Origin: Hedera helix
Lineage: Eukaryota > Streptophyta > Magnoliopsida > Apiales > Araliaceae
NCBI GenBank assembly: GCA_947179155.2
Contig: OX359273.1
Span: 12,029,001 to 12,093,000, forward strand
Direction of reading: 5' to 3'
DNA: 64,000 nucleotides
Positions 12,277 through 25,033 of this stretch are shown one piece after another (the first letter of the stretch is position 1; each line of letters opens with the position of its first letter). A program made the translations under genes and the position numbers. The notes beneath the pieces are model-generated. The model had not been told where the DNA came from and did no database searches. It saw only the letters and a program-made list of their open reading frames with translations.

Positions 12277-13903
12277 TGATAGGGTTAAATTATACGATAT
12301 TTTTATTCCCTGATACTTAGTTTTTATATTTATTGCGTACTTAAATGTTTAATTATTTAGCTCATTTTGGTTTTAATAGGTTTTATAGGATTTTTGTTAA
12401 TTTATGTTCATTTAGGTAATTTTATAGTATTTTTATATTTCTTTTTATTTATGTGTTTTTATTTATTTTTAGTATTTTAGGTGTTTTATTTATTATTATG
12501 TGTTTTTAGGATTTTTAGTATTTTTATATTATTTTTATTTATTTTTAATTATTTTATATTTTATTTTGTATGAAAAATGAAGCTTGAGGGAAAAACTGTA
12601 ATTAAAGCAGCAAGGATGAGCGCGCCATGCGCGGAAAAGGCTTCAACATGCAGGAATGGAACGACGTCGTTTGGCCATTTTAAGAAAAACAAACAACGCA
12701 ATGCGCGGGGACCATGTCAGCGGCATTAGGCGCGTGAGCAACACGCGCTAACGGTAACAATCAGGCGCGTGTAATACACGCGCTGACGCGCCAGAGAAGA
12801 GAGAGACAGTGGAGGCTGGCAGTTCCTTCCTTATTTTGGATTTCTTACACTGCAATGCAACAAATCAGTAGAATAAAGTCCAATTTTAATTTGGAAAAGG
12901 AAGCAATAATTCTTTATTTTATTTTTAATATTTTATTTAGACTTCCAATTAGGGTTAGGATAATAATTCTTTTAGTTTTCTTTTATTTTTATTTGTATTT
13001 TAAATCCTATTAGGATTTGGAAAGTGTATTTCCTACTAGGGTTAGGAGGATTATGGAGCCTATAAATAGAGGGCTTGAGACACAATGTAAGAAAACAACT
13101 TTTCTATTAGAAAAATTCTCTCTTCTATTATTTAGTATTCTTTATAATTATGAGTAGCTAATTTATTTTTCTTGGTTTAAGTGATTGAAACCATCAAGAT
13201 TTAAACACTGTGAGATCCAATTTCTTTTAATTGTTCAATTTATATTTTAAGTATTGGATATTTTTATGTACTTAATTTTATGATTAATTTGTTTAATTGT
13301 TAGGAGGCCTACTAGTTTATTATTCATATTAATCTACTGCTATTTGTGAAGCAACTAACTTTAATAATTGTTTTGCAGATCAAAAGATTATTTTATCTTA
13401 GGAAGAATATTCATCTAAATTAAATGTAAACACGTGGTTTGTGTTGTTTAGTTCAACGATCTCTCTTATTCTTAAAGCTGCTATTAAATTAAATCTTTAG
13501 CACGTACCGGGGGTTGTTTAATATTAAGGGTAATTTAGAACGCATGTATCTACTTATCTAAAATTAAGGAGACAGGAGAAAAATTATTTCACATGCGAGT
13601 AGTTCTTTCTACGGTGAATGTTTAAAATATGAATTGAGTTATTCTTGCATCAGTGATTAGTTGTAAATTCTTGATGGTGGATTTTGACTTAAACCAAACC
13701 TTTTTCTTTTTATTTATTTCTTGCATTTTTATTTTAGTAAATTTTATTTAAATTATTTCTTTAATTAAAAACCCCCCAATTTTGGTTTGCAAAACATAAA
13801 ATTAAATTAATCATTCTCTGTGGGATCGACTCTTACTTACACTATTATATATTTATTTTTTCAAAGTAAGATTTTATTTTTGGGTGCCTGCGACAGCACA
13901 CCA
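12277..13903 (+). mobile_element. 5' LTR of the Athila-like gypsy element
   Basis: The LTR starts TGATAGGGTTAAATTATACG and ends GACAGCACACCA at 13903; the partner LTR is 16512-18140 (1627 and 1629 bp). In a hand comparison of the first 140 bp about 95% of sites match, so the element is old. A GC-rich island (about 12615-12800) with the palindrome AACGACGTCGTT stands out from the AT-rich surroundings. A TATAAATA box at about 13061-13068 is a likely promoter element, followed by the probable R/U5 region. The left flank GAGAA and right flank GTGAA (18141-18145) look like a 5-bp target duplication with one change. Confidence 0.9.
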
Positions 13904-13925
13904 AATTTTGGCGCCGTTGCCGGAG
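13904..13925 (+). promoter_or_regulatory. Primer-binding site of the Athila-like element
   Basis: Directly after the 5' LTR comes TTTTGGCGCCGTTGCCGG. This is the primer-binding sequence well known from Athila and related plant gypsy elements, complementary to the 3' end of a host tRNA that primes minus-strand cDNA. It fixes both the LTR end at 13903 and the element's plus-strand orientation. Confidence 0.85.
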
Positions 13926-14019
13926 AATGATTTTAATTTTATTTTATGCTTTTGTAAATATGTATTTATTTTAGTAATTTTTTTATTTTATTTTTCAAGT
14001 TTTTCATAATTTAATTTAG

Positions 14020-15170
14020 TTGTGTAGGTTCAGGATGGAATTCATGAATGATTATGCCAATGAGGTAACTATTTCTTCTCTTGAGCAACAAATTAATGAT
14101 CTAACTTCTCTTGTTTATCAAATGGTTGTAGGTAATTCACAACCAATGGAAGCTTGTAGGATTTGTGCGGTGGTAGGACATCCAACTAATATGTGCCCCA
14201 TTCTTCAAGAGGAGTCCTATGAGCAAGTCAATATAGCAAGTGGTTTCCCTGGTCAACCCCAATGGAGATATGATCCTTATTCAAACGCGTATAATTCAGG
14301 ATGGAGGGATCATCCTAATTTTGGCTATGAGAATCCACAAATGAATCCGTCTACAAATCAGAAATTTTCAAGTTGTCAACACGCCATATCCCCAACAACA
14401 ACAGGGTCAATCATTTAATTCTGATATGTCTTTAGAGGATATGATTAAATTAATTGAAATTAATAATTTGCAATTTCAACAGGATACTTTGCCAACAAGA
14501 CATGCAGGCACGTATTCAAGAAAATAATGCAATTATTCAGCGTTTGGGTACTCAAATGGGACAAATCACAATCGATCAATTGGAAGAGCAACAGTCTGAG
14601 CAAGTACCTTCTCAAACGGTGAATAATCCAACGGAGAATACAAGTGCACAAGTGTTAAGAAATGGTAACGATATAGAAGATCCAGAAAAGACAGTACCTC
14701 CATCACTGAAGCAAGAGAAAGCAAACAACATCAATGAAGCAGACAGTGTTAATATAGACAATGATGTTATTTTTTATGATGACATGCCTAAGGTGGGGGA
14801 ACTTGTTGAGGAGATAAACAAGGAAAAGTTAGAGATTGCAATTACCAACAATTTGGAGTTAGAGGAAGAAAAAGCAATTAAGCTGAAACAAGATTTGAAG
14901 GAGGATGAAGCTCCATTAAATTCTTTGTCAATGATTTTTGATAATAATGCAATTATTTCCATTCCATTGCCTGTTACTCATAACAAATTTTTATCTTTTG
15001 TTTTGCAGGATCTCATTCCGAATATAAAGACTCTCTCCAATCATATTAAATATATATTCGTTGAAGATCGAGTAAAACGTTCATGTCACGTGCAAGGGAG
15101 ACTGAATCTACCAATGAAAAATAACGTGATGGATGGGGTACTCAAAATTCATGAAGTTGGAGTAACGTAG
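14020..15170 (+). pseudogene. Partial gag of the Athila-like element (C-terminal part), pol missing
   Basis: The first open segment (14020-14418) contains a CCHC-like knuckle, CRICAVVGHPTNMCPI, then GFPGQPQWRYDPYSNAYN and WRDHPNFGY. This is the conserved C-terminal gag text of Athila-type elements. The second segment (14454-15170) continues in another frame with MQARIQENNAIIQRLGTQMGQI and an acidic Glu/Lys-rich region, so gag is interrupted by small frame changes between about 14360 and 14510. After the stop come GGGAGGCAACCCAATGAGAG (15219-15238) and TTAAGTGTGGGGGAAG (about 15333), both typical of this group downstream of coding sequence. The N-terminal gag and all of protease, RT, RNase H and integrase are absent, so the element is non-autonomous. 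Confidence 0.8.
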
Positions 15171-15238
15171 TACTTTGGTCTGCTGTCAAGCCAATGACGA
15201 TAAACAAAGGCGCTGCTTGGGAGGCAACCCAATGAGAG

Positions 15239-16511
15239 TATAATTTTTTTTCTTTTTATTTTAGTATTTATATTTTAGTTATATGTGCCTTTTTCTTTGC
15301 ATTTTACTTTACATTGGGGACAATGTAAATTTTAAGTGTGGGGGAAGGGATTTAAGATTTTTGTTATTTTTAGGTCATATTTTAAAAAATTTAGGAAATT
15401 TTAAAAATTTTTGAAATTTTGAATTTTGTGGGTAAATTCACTGCAAACCCTCACGAGACAAAACTCATCCACTTGGGTAACCTTGGGGTTTGAAGGCTTA
15501 TTGCACATGCTAAGTGTAACCATGTTTTCTACGAAAATGGGGAAGTTTTTTTATTTTATTTTTAGGATGTGTTACTTGAGCAATGAGTTAATTGAATTTT
15601 AAATTTTTAGCCAATGATAAAAAAAATTATTTTTATTTAATAACTCTTGGAAAAATGATAAATTTTTGCTTAGTTTGGATTTTTGATTATTGTTGATATT
15701 TACTTTGTTTGAGATCCTTTAAATTTTTATGCACTTATATCCATTTGTTTGAGCTAGTTTTAATTAAGGGAAGTTTAAATGGTTAAATGCTTATGAAAGA
15801 TATTTTTGAACTCTAAATCTTATTTGACCATTATTTGAAGTGAAATATAAGGCAAAATATAGTTTGGAAGAGATGATTTAGGTAATTTTTCTAGGATTAT
15901 TATTGAAGGAAAAAAATTATGTGGTGGGTTGAGATGGAGCGTAAAACGTACTCACTCATAAACACATAAAAAAGTGAGATGGAGCATAAAATGCACTCAC
16001 TAAAAAGAAAAAAAAAAAGAAAGAAAGAAAGAAAATGGGAGGAACATAAAATGCACTCATTAAAAGAAGAAAATTGGGAAAATATTTGGAAAAAATTGAT
16101 ATTAATAATCCTAGTGTGCCTAATTGTTTGAAACATTTTGATCTTCTAGTTATATTTGTCTGTATTAACTGAAAGAGTAATGTGAAAAATAGGTATCTAG
16201 AGTTTTGTTGTATGTCTTTTATAAGGTAATTAATAACATAAATTTATCCGAGTTTTGATTAGTTTAATACATTTGAATTCACACGCACACAAAAAGTCTT
16301 GAGTAAAGTAGAATTGATAAATATGTTAAAATTCTAGATTTTGCATAATTTTAAAATTTTCTTTGAGTTATCATTTAAAAAATCTTTGAGGCTGAGATTG
16401 AAATTTATACTGATTTGTTGCTCAAGTAAGTTGTTTGGTTATTAGTTTTAATTTTATAGTTTTTGTTCTTGTTTTGCTCGAGGACGAGCAAAAGCTAAGT
16501 GTGGGGGTATT
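15239..16511 (+). mobile_element. Non-coding 3' internal region and polypurine tract of the Athila-like element
   Basis: There is no coding signal. Three similar blocks near 15935-15975, 15969-16003 and 16037-16059 repeat a 'gga(g)c(a/g)taaaa(c/t)g(t/c)actcac' motif around an A/GAAA run, a small degenerate tandem repeat. The region ends AAGTGTGGGGGTATT (16497-16511), the polypurine tract that primes plus-strand cDNA just before the 3' LTR. GCTCGAGGACGAGCAAAAGC (about 16475-16494) upstream of it is a typical Athila-group landmark. Confidence 0.75.
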
Positions 16512-18140
16512 TGATAGGGTTAAATTATACGATATTTTTATTCCCTAATTCTTAGTTTTTATATTTATTGCGTACTTAAATTTTTAATTATTTAGCTCAT
16601 TTTGGTTTTAATAGGTTTTATAGGATTATCGTTAATTTATGTTAATTTAGGTAATTTTATAGTATTTATATATTTCTTTTTATTTATGTGTTTTTATTTA
16701 TTTTTAGTATTTTAGGTGTTTTATTTATTATTATGTGTTTTTAGGATTTTTAGTATTTTTTATATTATTTTTATTTATTTTATATTTTAGTTTGTAGGAA
16801 AAATGAGGCTTGAGGGCAAAACTGTAATTAAAGCAGCAAGGATGAGCGCGCCATGCACGGAAAAGGCTTCAGCATGCAGGAACAGAATGACGTCGTTTGG
16901 CGATTTTAAGAAAAGCAGACCGCGCAATGCGCGGGGACCATGTCAGCGGCATTAGGCGCGTTACCAACACGCGCTAACGGTAACAATCAGGCGCGTGTAA
17001 TATACGCGCTGACACGTCAGAGAAGAGAGAGACAGTGGCGACTGGCAGTTCCTTCCTTATTTTGGATTTCCTACACTCCAATGCAACAAATCAGTAGAAT
17101 AAAAGTCCAATTTTAATTTGGAAAAGGAAGCAATAATTCTTTATTTTATTTTTAATATTTTATTTAGACTTTCAATTAGGGTTAGGACAATAATTATTTT
17201 AGTTTTTTTTTATCTGTATTTTAAATCCTATTAGGGTTTCGAAAGTGTACTTCCTACTAAGGTTAGGAGGATTATGGAGCCTATAAATAAAGGGCTTGAG
17301 ACAAAATGTAAGAAAACAACTTTTCTATTAGAAAAATTCTCTCTTCTATTACTTAGTATTCTTTATAATTATGAGTAGCTAATTTATTTTTCTTGGTTTA
17401 AGTGATTGAAACCATCAAGATTTATACACTGTGAGATCTAATTTATTTTAATTGTTCAATTTATATTTTGAGTATTGGATATTTTTCTGTGCTTAATTTT
17501 ATGATTAGTTTGTTTAATTGCTAGGAGGCCTACTAGTTTATTATTCATATTAATCAACTGCTATTTATGAAGCAACTATGTTTAATAATTGTTTTGCGGA
17601 TCAAAATATTATTTTATCTTAGGAAGAATATTCATCTAAATTAAATGCAAACGTGTGGCTTGTGTTATTTAGTTCAACGATCTCTCTAATTCTTAAAGCT
17701 GCTATTAAATTAAATCTTTAGCACGTGTCGGGGGTTGTTTAATAGTAAGGGTAATTTAGAACGCGTGTGTCTACTTATCTAAAATTAAGGAGAGAGAAGA
17801 AAAATTATTCCACCTGCGAGTAGTTCTTTCTACGGTGAATGTTTAAAATATGAATTGAGTTATTCTTGCATCAGTGATCAGTTGTAAATTCTTGATGGTG
17901 GATTTTGACTTAAACCAAGGCTTTTTCTTTTTATTTATTTCTTGCATTTTTATTTTAGTAAATTTTATTTAAATTATTTCTTTGATTAAACCCCCCCCCC
18001 CCCCCCCCCCCCCCAATTTTGGTTTGCAAAACATAAAATTAAATTAATCATTCTATGTGGGGTCGACTCTTACTTACACTACTACATATTTATTTTTCCA
18101 TAGTAAGATTTTATTTTTGGGTGCCTGCGACAACACACCA
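16512..18140 (+). mobile_element. 3' LTR of the Athila-like gypsy element
   Basis: This is the partner of 12277-13903 with the same start (TGATAGGG) and end (ACACACCA). It carries the same GC-rich island (about 16845-17030) and a TATAAATA at about 17282. The two LTRs differ by scattered substitutions and by a large difference in one cytosine run: six C in the 5' LTR, 24 C here. The right flank returns to the minus-strand copia leader at 18141. Confidence 0.9.
17991..18014. repeat. 24-base poly-C run
   Basis: There is an uninterrupted run of 24 cytosines in the 3' LTR. The same site in the 5' LTR (about 13772-13777) has six. Either a replication-slippage expansion or an assembly or base-calling artefact could explain it. 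Confidence 0.95.
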
Positions 18141-19452
18141 GTGAATTAAACACAGCGATATTCTTTAAGTGAATTAATAACAACATTAACATGTTTTCAT
18201 TTTATTAATCACCAAGTTCATTATGTCTTTATTTAAAATGATGTCTCCCGCTATTTTTATCAAACTATATTACCCTCTTTATATAGTTTGATAAATCTAG
18301 CTAAAGATCCACTAGTGAGAAAAGGATTCTATCGGCATAAATATAGTCTTGTGTGTGCAGTACAAACTATAGTTTATTCAATAAGTAGACAACTCCTTGT
18401 CAATTACATCAACATGTAACTCCTTTGTATTTTGCCTCTTATATTATAATAATCAAGTGTGTGCACATCCAAATCAAAATATCTAAGTTAAGTCGGACCT
18501 AGCACTTCCATATTAGTGAAGAGAAAAATAATATGCTTGTGTGTGCACAACAAAACAGTAATGTTCAATTCCTTTATAAGTATTAAATGTGATAAAACAA
18601 CATCTCAAATAATCGATATAAGCCTTGTGTATGCATAACAAATTTATATTGATTATTTGATGCCCTATCATTTTATCATACTAGAAGGCGAAGTTCGATA
18701 TTCCAAATATCTTTGAACGTTACAACTTAATATATTTGAGTGATAGAATAAATAAATTAGAACCATTCTAATTTTATTTGATTGAATTAAACTCCTTTAA
18801 TTCATGAATTGAACCTTCTAATTCATTTTATAAATAATATTTATTCAATATCATGAGGGGTTTGTTAATATAAATTGTCTCATCTTGATTAGCGCGCATG
18901 CACATATATATATAATACGCGTTATATTAATTAATATGCGAAGAATGTTTGATAATATATAATAAATATAAATAAACATGCACATATAGAATACTATATT
19001 CTACTTGGATTGATCATGAGATTTATTCTAGTTTGGTTTATTCAAGTCACCAAATAAACAAAATGGTCAAACCTAGGGTTCAAGAGTAAATATTAAATAC
19101 AACTTTTACATTTAAACACGGGCTTCAATACAAACGGGTCTTCAAGCGCTTCTTGTTCATTGGCTCTAATTCTTCAAAATAATTCTAACTAATCATATTA
19201 TAAACTATTTACATTAAATAGAAACCTTGATCAGCAGTCAAGAAAAAGTACATAGGAAAGAGATAGAATTTACAATAGAAAATTAGAGAAAGATGAGGTA
19301 CGCAGACCCCGTTTATTAAAACTCATTTAATGCATCCACATAAAATAAATGCAATCATATTGGTCAATAGTTCATAATCAATCTCATTTATTATCATATA
19401 TATCAACATATATATCAATAAATAACATTAATCTCATGAAATTAAATAAATT

Positions 19453-19523
<71 letters not shown>

Positions 19524-19946
19524 TTTAATGGGCAATTTAAGGTTGCATTATCCAATTTCATGTTTAAAATAACTCTTTATTTTAATTATAAAATCATGTA
19601 AAATAATTCTTTATTTTAATTTTTGAAAACTACACAAAATTAAAATTTTGGACCAAATCAGCGCCTCGCCTCGCACCTGCACCAGGTCTCGACGCAGCTG
19701 CGCCAGAGTCCCCACGCAACTGCACAACCGAGCAACGCAGTTGAGTCAGAAGCTGCTGTCAGTATTTTTGATCAGTTCACAATTTTTAATCTTTTTGCAT
19801 TCGAAACACAATTTTTGGTAATTATTTTCAAAACCCATGATTTTATACAACATGTATGCCCAATTAAATTGTTCTAAACACATACCCATATATATACGAA
19901 ATCAAAATAATTAATAATTTGCATAAGTTTGGCTCTTAATACCACT
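18141..19946 (-). mobile_element. 5' leader of the minus-strand copia element
   Basis: This is non-coding. The reverse complement of 18141-19310 matches the plus-strand copia leader, which lies in two pieces (42327-42754 and 46018-46742), so this copy shows what that leader looks like without the geminiviral insert. It contains a TA microsatellite (19458-19521) and a small GC-rich patch (about 19655-19745). At the junction with the 5' LTR the minus strand reads TGGTATTAAGAGCC (about 19945-19932), a good match to the initiator-Met tRNA primer-binding site TGGTATCAGAGC. Confidence 0.75.
19458..19521. repeat. TA microsatellite in copia leader
   Basis: About 32 TA units without interruption, in the leader of the minus-strand copia. 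Similar pure tracts occur at 29543-29597, 46068-46095, 56947-57004, 59575-59624 and 61091-61144; each sits in a different repeat family or copy. Confidence 0.97.
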
Positions 19947-20293
19947 ATTGGTTTGCAAAAACATGGGCATACATACAATCAAATTGTAAAGCTCAACGGA
20001 AGCAAGCAAAATCAGATTTTAAATTTTTTCTACAAACTAATAACTAAGATCTTTCTTGTGCGATAATTATTAATTGAGACGTGATAAAAGATTTATACCT
20101 TTGTAGAACCAAACTTCCACATGTACAAGTTCAACTCTCTTTAATCCTTCGAGTTCTTCTTCAAATTCACCGATTATATTACTCAGATCAATGTTAGCTC
20201 CCCAAGTGTGAAGCCTCTAGAGGTGATCTACCAAGAGATCTATAAATTAAAGAAGTAAATTTTAATTTCTCCAAACCATAGGTGGTTAACCCT

Positions 20294-20338
<45 letters not shown>

Positions 20339-21751
20339 ACTCCTTAGAATTACGAAGTGAGCCATTAACCTAATTCATAATAAGACTTCTCTTATTTATA
20401 AATATAGTCAACCCTCCTTAACTATTTAGGATTACAATTTTAATTTAATTCCCTAATCTAATTAGGAACTAAATTAATTATTATAATAATTATAATTCCT
20501 AAACTATTTAGGGACTTAATTATTTATAATAATACTACTACTTATTAATTAATTCCTAAATTATTTAGAAACCAAATAATAATACTAGTAATAATAATAA
20601 GACTTCTCTTATTAATTTATATTTAGTATTTCTAAAATACTAAATTATAAATATTAAGCTATTTAATTTATTCTATCGCCATAGTATAAATTAAATATAC
20701 TTAATTTATTATTACGATTCTGTCATTCACTTTAAAATAAATATTACTCTTTTGCGGTGTAGTCCTTTAGGATCTCTATATTAAACCGATTGTATAATAA
20801 ATAAATTAGAACAATTTTAATTCATTTATTACAAATCAACTCTTTAATTCAGAATAAATATTTATTCCACAATAAGGGTAAGACCCCTTAGCGATTAATC
20901 GACATTCCAGTTAATATAGATTTCAGCGTTTGATTGTAAAAGAACCTTTCAGTGAATAGTTACCATACAATTCAATCATTCTACCACTCAATGTCCTAAT
21001 CAAATATAAGACATGGAATTACTATAAAGTTTTATTTTATTTGATCATATGCATTTCAATTCATAAATGCACAACTTTAATGTAAATTAGAAACTCCTTT
21101 CTAATTTTTATTCCACCTTGGCCAGGGATTTCTAAGTTGTCATTTATCAAATTACATAGGATATACTCTTCCTTTGCTGGAAGTGGTAGATTATTTGTTG
21201 AACATTCACCTATCTCCATATACAACTTATTATACCTGATCATACCATTTGATATACCCTAAAGATCTTAAGGAATATGCCAAAGTATAACCTATTATAC
21301 ACAAGGTACTATGATGATCTCAAGTCTAAGGATCACTTGTAATTATTCCTTAAGCGAGTCACATTCAATGAACTTATTCTCTAATAAGCACTTACATACT
21401 TGCTTTAATGTCTCCACACAAATGATTATGAGATCAATGTTCCTCTTCATAAGAGCAAGCATAGTTTAAACTAATCTATCTGGATTCACTAATCCCCAAT
21501 TTAGTGATCCCACGATTAGGAATATTTTAGTTTTATAGCTATCTTGAATTTAAATCTCAATAGCATGATCCTCATCATGGTTCTAAAAGTATTACTCAAA
21601 AATTATGGGTTTATCCATTTAATTAATTCAACCAATTAATCATGAATAAATAGATACCTTGATACTTTTATTAATAAACGAATAAGATTATAAATTATAT
21701 ATTTATCACATCAAATGTGACTGGTTTGAGGGTATACTACTTATAAAGGCC
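19947..21751 (-). mobile_element. 5' LTR of the minus-strand Ty1/copia element
   Basis: This is the partner of 6837-8645, identified as the 5' LTR because the primer-binding site adjoins its left end. It is about 1.8 kb and non-coding. It contains a pure CT microsatellite at about 20298-20338 that is only 'ctctctat' in the partner LTR, so it expanded after insertion. The right edge meets gypsy protease/gag sequence (TATAAAGGCCTCTCAAC). Confidence 0.8.
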
Positions 21752-23213
21752 TCTCAACTTTAGTAGGATGATCTGAAACTGCCATCACTGTATCTATACC
21801 ACCTCGGTGCTTTTTCCCAGATATCTTCCTATCATAACCCCTGTTATGACATCAATTACTTATCCTAATATGTCCTCTCGACCTGCTTCTTGATCCTTCT
21901 CCTGGGGTCACCCTAATTATTGAGCCTTCCATCTTGTAACGTACTAAATTAATTCTCCCTTTTGGACATTTTTCTCAATAAGATCATTCAACTGCCAACA
22001 AGTTTATGTTACATGTCCAGTTGTCTGATGATAGTTGCAGAACAGCTTCTTGCTTCCCTTCGGCCGACCACCAGCTGCTTATGCTGGCTCAAAAAAGGGT
22101 TTGTTTCTGATTTCCTCTAGAATCTACACCCATTAGTATTCAAAGGAGTATACACCTTATTATTAAACTTCGGCCGAAAGGGTGGCTTACTGGCTTCTAG
22201 AGAATTCACCATCGATCTGATCTGATCCCATACTTCAGGCTTTCCTTTTTTGTTCTTGGATTGGTCCACCAACTTCGGATTCTGATTCAAACTTGCAATA
22301 GCCTCTTCAATAGTAATGAAGTTCTTTACCTTTTCATAGGCATTTGACAAGTCTTTAGGAGGGTTGAACATAATGTCTTCATAAGCTTCCGAGATCATCC
22401 CATGTCTAACCCTATAATGAAGAAACCCAAGGCCCAAGTCATGTTTAGATCTGTGATTATACCAACGGCCACCCTGAACCTCTGTACATATTGACTTAGA
22501 GTCTCTCCAAACTTCTATTTGATCTACATTAAAGAAGCGGTGAGCTTTTCCCCCCTTTTGTTACTTTTGAACCGATCATGAAATTTGTCACACAACTCCT
22601 TCCATGAATTGACGCAGTTTGGAGATAAAGACGTCATCCATTACTTAGCTCCCTTCTTTAATGTTGTGATAAAAATTTGGCACATACCCGCATCCGAATG
22701 ACCATAATAATACATTATGCGTTCATATGAATGTGTGTGGTCATAAAGATCTCCCGTGCCATCATATGTCTCCAACGGTGGCAACTTCTTTGTAGGATTG
22801 GCCTTGGCTTCATCGATAGTAAGTGAAAAAGGAGACTTCAGGTATAGGGGCTTACAATCCGTTTGTACAGCTACTATTTTCTGCTTCAGTTCTGCTATCT
22901 TCTTCATAATTAGATCGGGAATACCCGACTACGGGGTTTTTTCCTGTTGATCATGTATTTGGTCCTGAGATTTGGTCTGTCTTATGTCGTCTCTCTTTAT
23001 ATCGCTATGATGTCGATCACCACTTGGGGATCTGACTAGCTTACGCTGGCCAGGGTTTGAATGAATTGTCTCCCAATCCTTGGAATATGCCGGCCTTTTG
23101 TCTCCACGCCTTGTAACATCATAGTATGGCTTCCGATCCCTATGGAAGGCTTTCTCCTTATAGTGAAGCTTTGGAGAGCCGTCTTGCCTTGTGTCTCCAC
23201 GCCTTGTTTCTGA
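21752..23213 (-). pseudogene. Tat-like gypsy gag (central and C-terminal part)
   Basis: Three minus-strand open segments carry gag text. At 23228-22929 is an Arg/Asp/Lys/His-rich linker (e.g. RRGDKRPAYSKD). At 22907-22641 is the capsid start, with KKLPPLETYDGTGDLYDHTHSYE and MCQIFITTLKKGA. At 22437-22117 is the capsid C terminus, with LHYRVRHGMISEAYEDIMFNPP and ATIEEAIASL-like helices. The pattern 'LPxLxxYDGTxDPxDH ... MCxxFxxTLxGxA' is the retrotransposon gag family of plant gypsy elements. Frame changes separate the pieces. A CxxC-type knuckle further left (about 22030-21990) is not clearly preserved. The gene continues to the right beyond the plus-strand copia (54726 onwards). Confidence 0.8.
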
Positions 23214-25033
23214 AAGTAGTATGCACACAAGTCAATCACATTTGATGTGATATAGCATACACATTGTAATCTTATTCATTTATTAATAAAAGAATTCATT
23301 TATTCGTAGGCATTTTCTTTATCCGTGTTTAATTGTTGAATTAATTGTGACAAACCCATAGTTTTTTAGCAATGCTTTTAGAATCATGATGATGATCATG
23401 CTAATGAGATTTAAATTCAAGATAGCTCAAAACTAAAATTATTCTCAATCGTGGGATCACTAAAAAAGGATTAGTGAATCCGAATAGATTAGTACATACT
23501 ATGCTTGCTCTTATGAAGAGGATGATTGATCTCATAATCATTTATGTGGAGACACTAAAGCAAGTATGTAGGTGCTTATTAGAGAATAAGTTCACTGAAT
23601 GTGACTCACTAAAGGAACACCTAATGGAATTTTACTTATCTGTCAATAGAAGTTCCTTATGTGATAGTAATACAAGTGATCATTGGACTTGAGATCATCA
23701 TAGTATCTTGTGTATGATGAGTTATGCTTTGACATATTTCTTAATACCTTTAAGGTATATCAAAGGATATGCTTGGGTACAATAAGTTGTAGATGAAGAT
23801 ATGTGAATGATTAACAAAAATCTATCACTTCTAGTAAAAGGAGAGAATGTCCTATGTGATTCGATAAATGACAACTTAGTAGTCATTGGCCAAGGCATAA
23901 TGAAATTAGAAAGGAGTTTCTAATTTGTATTATTTAAAGTTGTGCATTTGAGAATCAAAATGCATATGATCAAATAAAATAAGACTAAAAAATAATTTCA
24001 TGTCTTATGTTTGATTGGGACATTGTATGATAGAAGGATTGAATTGTACAGTAATTATTCGCGAAAAGGTTCTTTTATGATCAAATATTGAAATCAATAT
24101 TATCTGAAAAATCGTTGATCGCTAAGGGGGTTTATCCTTATTATGGAATAAATATTATTTATTTAAATAAATTAAATAGTTTAATTTATTTATATAAATA
24201 AGATTAGAATAGTTTTAATTGATTTATTCTGCAATCGGTATAATATAAAGAACCTAAAAGGTCACACCGTAAAAGAAAAATATTTATTTAAGAAGTTAAG
24301 TTGCATAATCATAATAATAAATTAAGTATATTTAATTTATATTTTGGTGATAGAATAAATTAAGTAATTTAATATTTATTATTTAGTATTTTTGAAATGC
24401 TAATTATAAATTAATAAGAGGAGTCATATTATTATTAATTAATATTATTATTTAGTTTCTAAATGGCTTAGGAATTAATTAATAAGAGTACTCTTATAAT
24501 AAATAATTAAGGTCCTAAATAGTTTAGAAATTATATTTGTTATATTAAATTAATTTAGTTCCTAATTAGATTGAGAGTTAAATTAAAACTATATTCCTAA
24601 AGAGTTTAGGATGGTTGGACAAATATATAAACAAGATGAGTCTTATAATGAATTGAGGTTACTCACATTATTCTCTACATCTAAGTAATTAGAAGAGAGA
24701 GAAAACTAAGGTTTGTCACCATCCACTTCTTAAATTCATATTTTTCTTGGTAGTTCACCTTTAGAGGCTACATATTTGGGTAGCTAACATTGATCAAAGA
24801 AATCTAATAGGTGGATTTGGAGAAGAACACGAAGGAATTAGAGTAGAACTCGTACCTGTGGAAGCTTTATTTCTATAAGGGTATAATTATCTAACTCCTT
24901 CTTGTTTAATTAATAATTACGCATAAAGGTCGATCCTGGTTATGGTTTATAAAATTTTAAAATCTAATTTTGTTATGCTTCCGCTGTTTTTATGTAATTT
25001 GATTGTATGTTCATGGATATTTACAAACTAACA
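23214..25033 (+). mobile_element. 5' LTR of the plus-strand Ty1/copia element
   Basis: It starts at about AAAGTAGTATGCACACAAG and ends at about ACAAACTAACA; the partner is 50523-54725. The right edge is followed by ATGGCATC (25033-25041), a remnant of the TGGTATCAGAGC-type initiator-Met primer-binding site that survives intact in the sister element. Family A is inserted immediately after it. The partner LTR lacks about 375 bp that are present here (about 23900-24270). There is no coding content. Confidence 0.8.
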
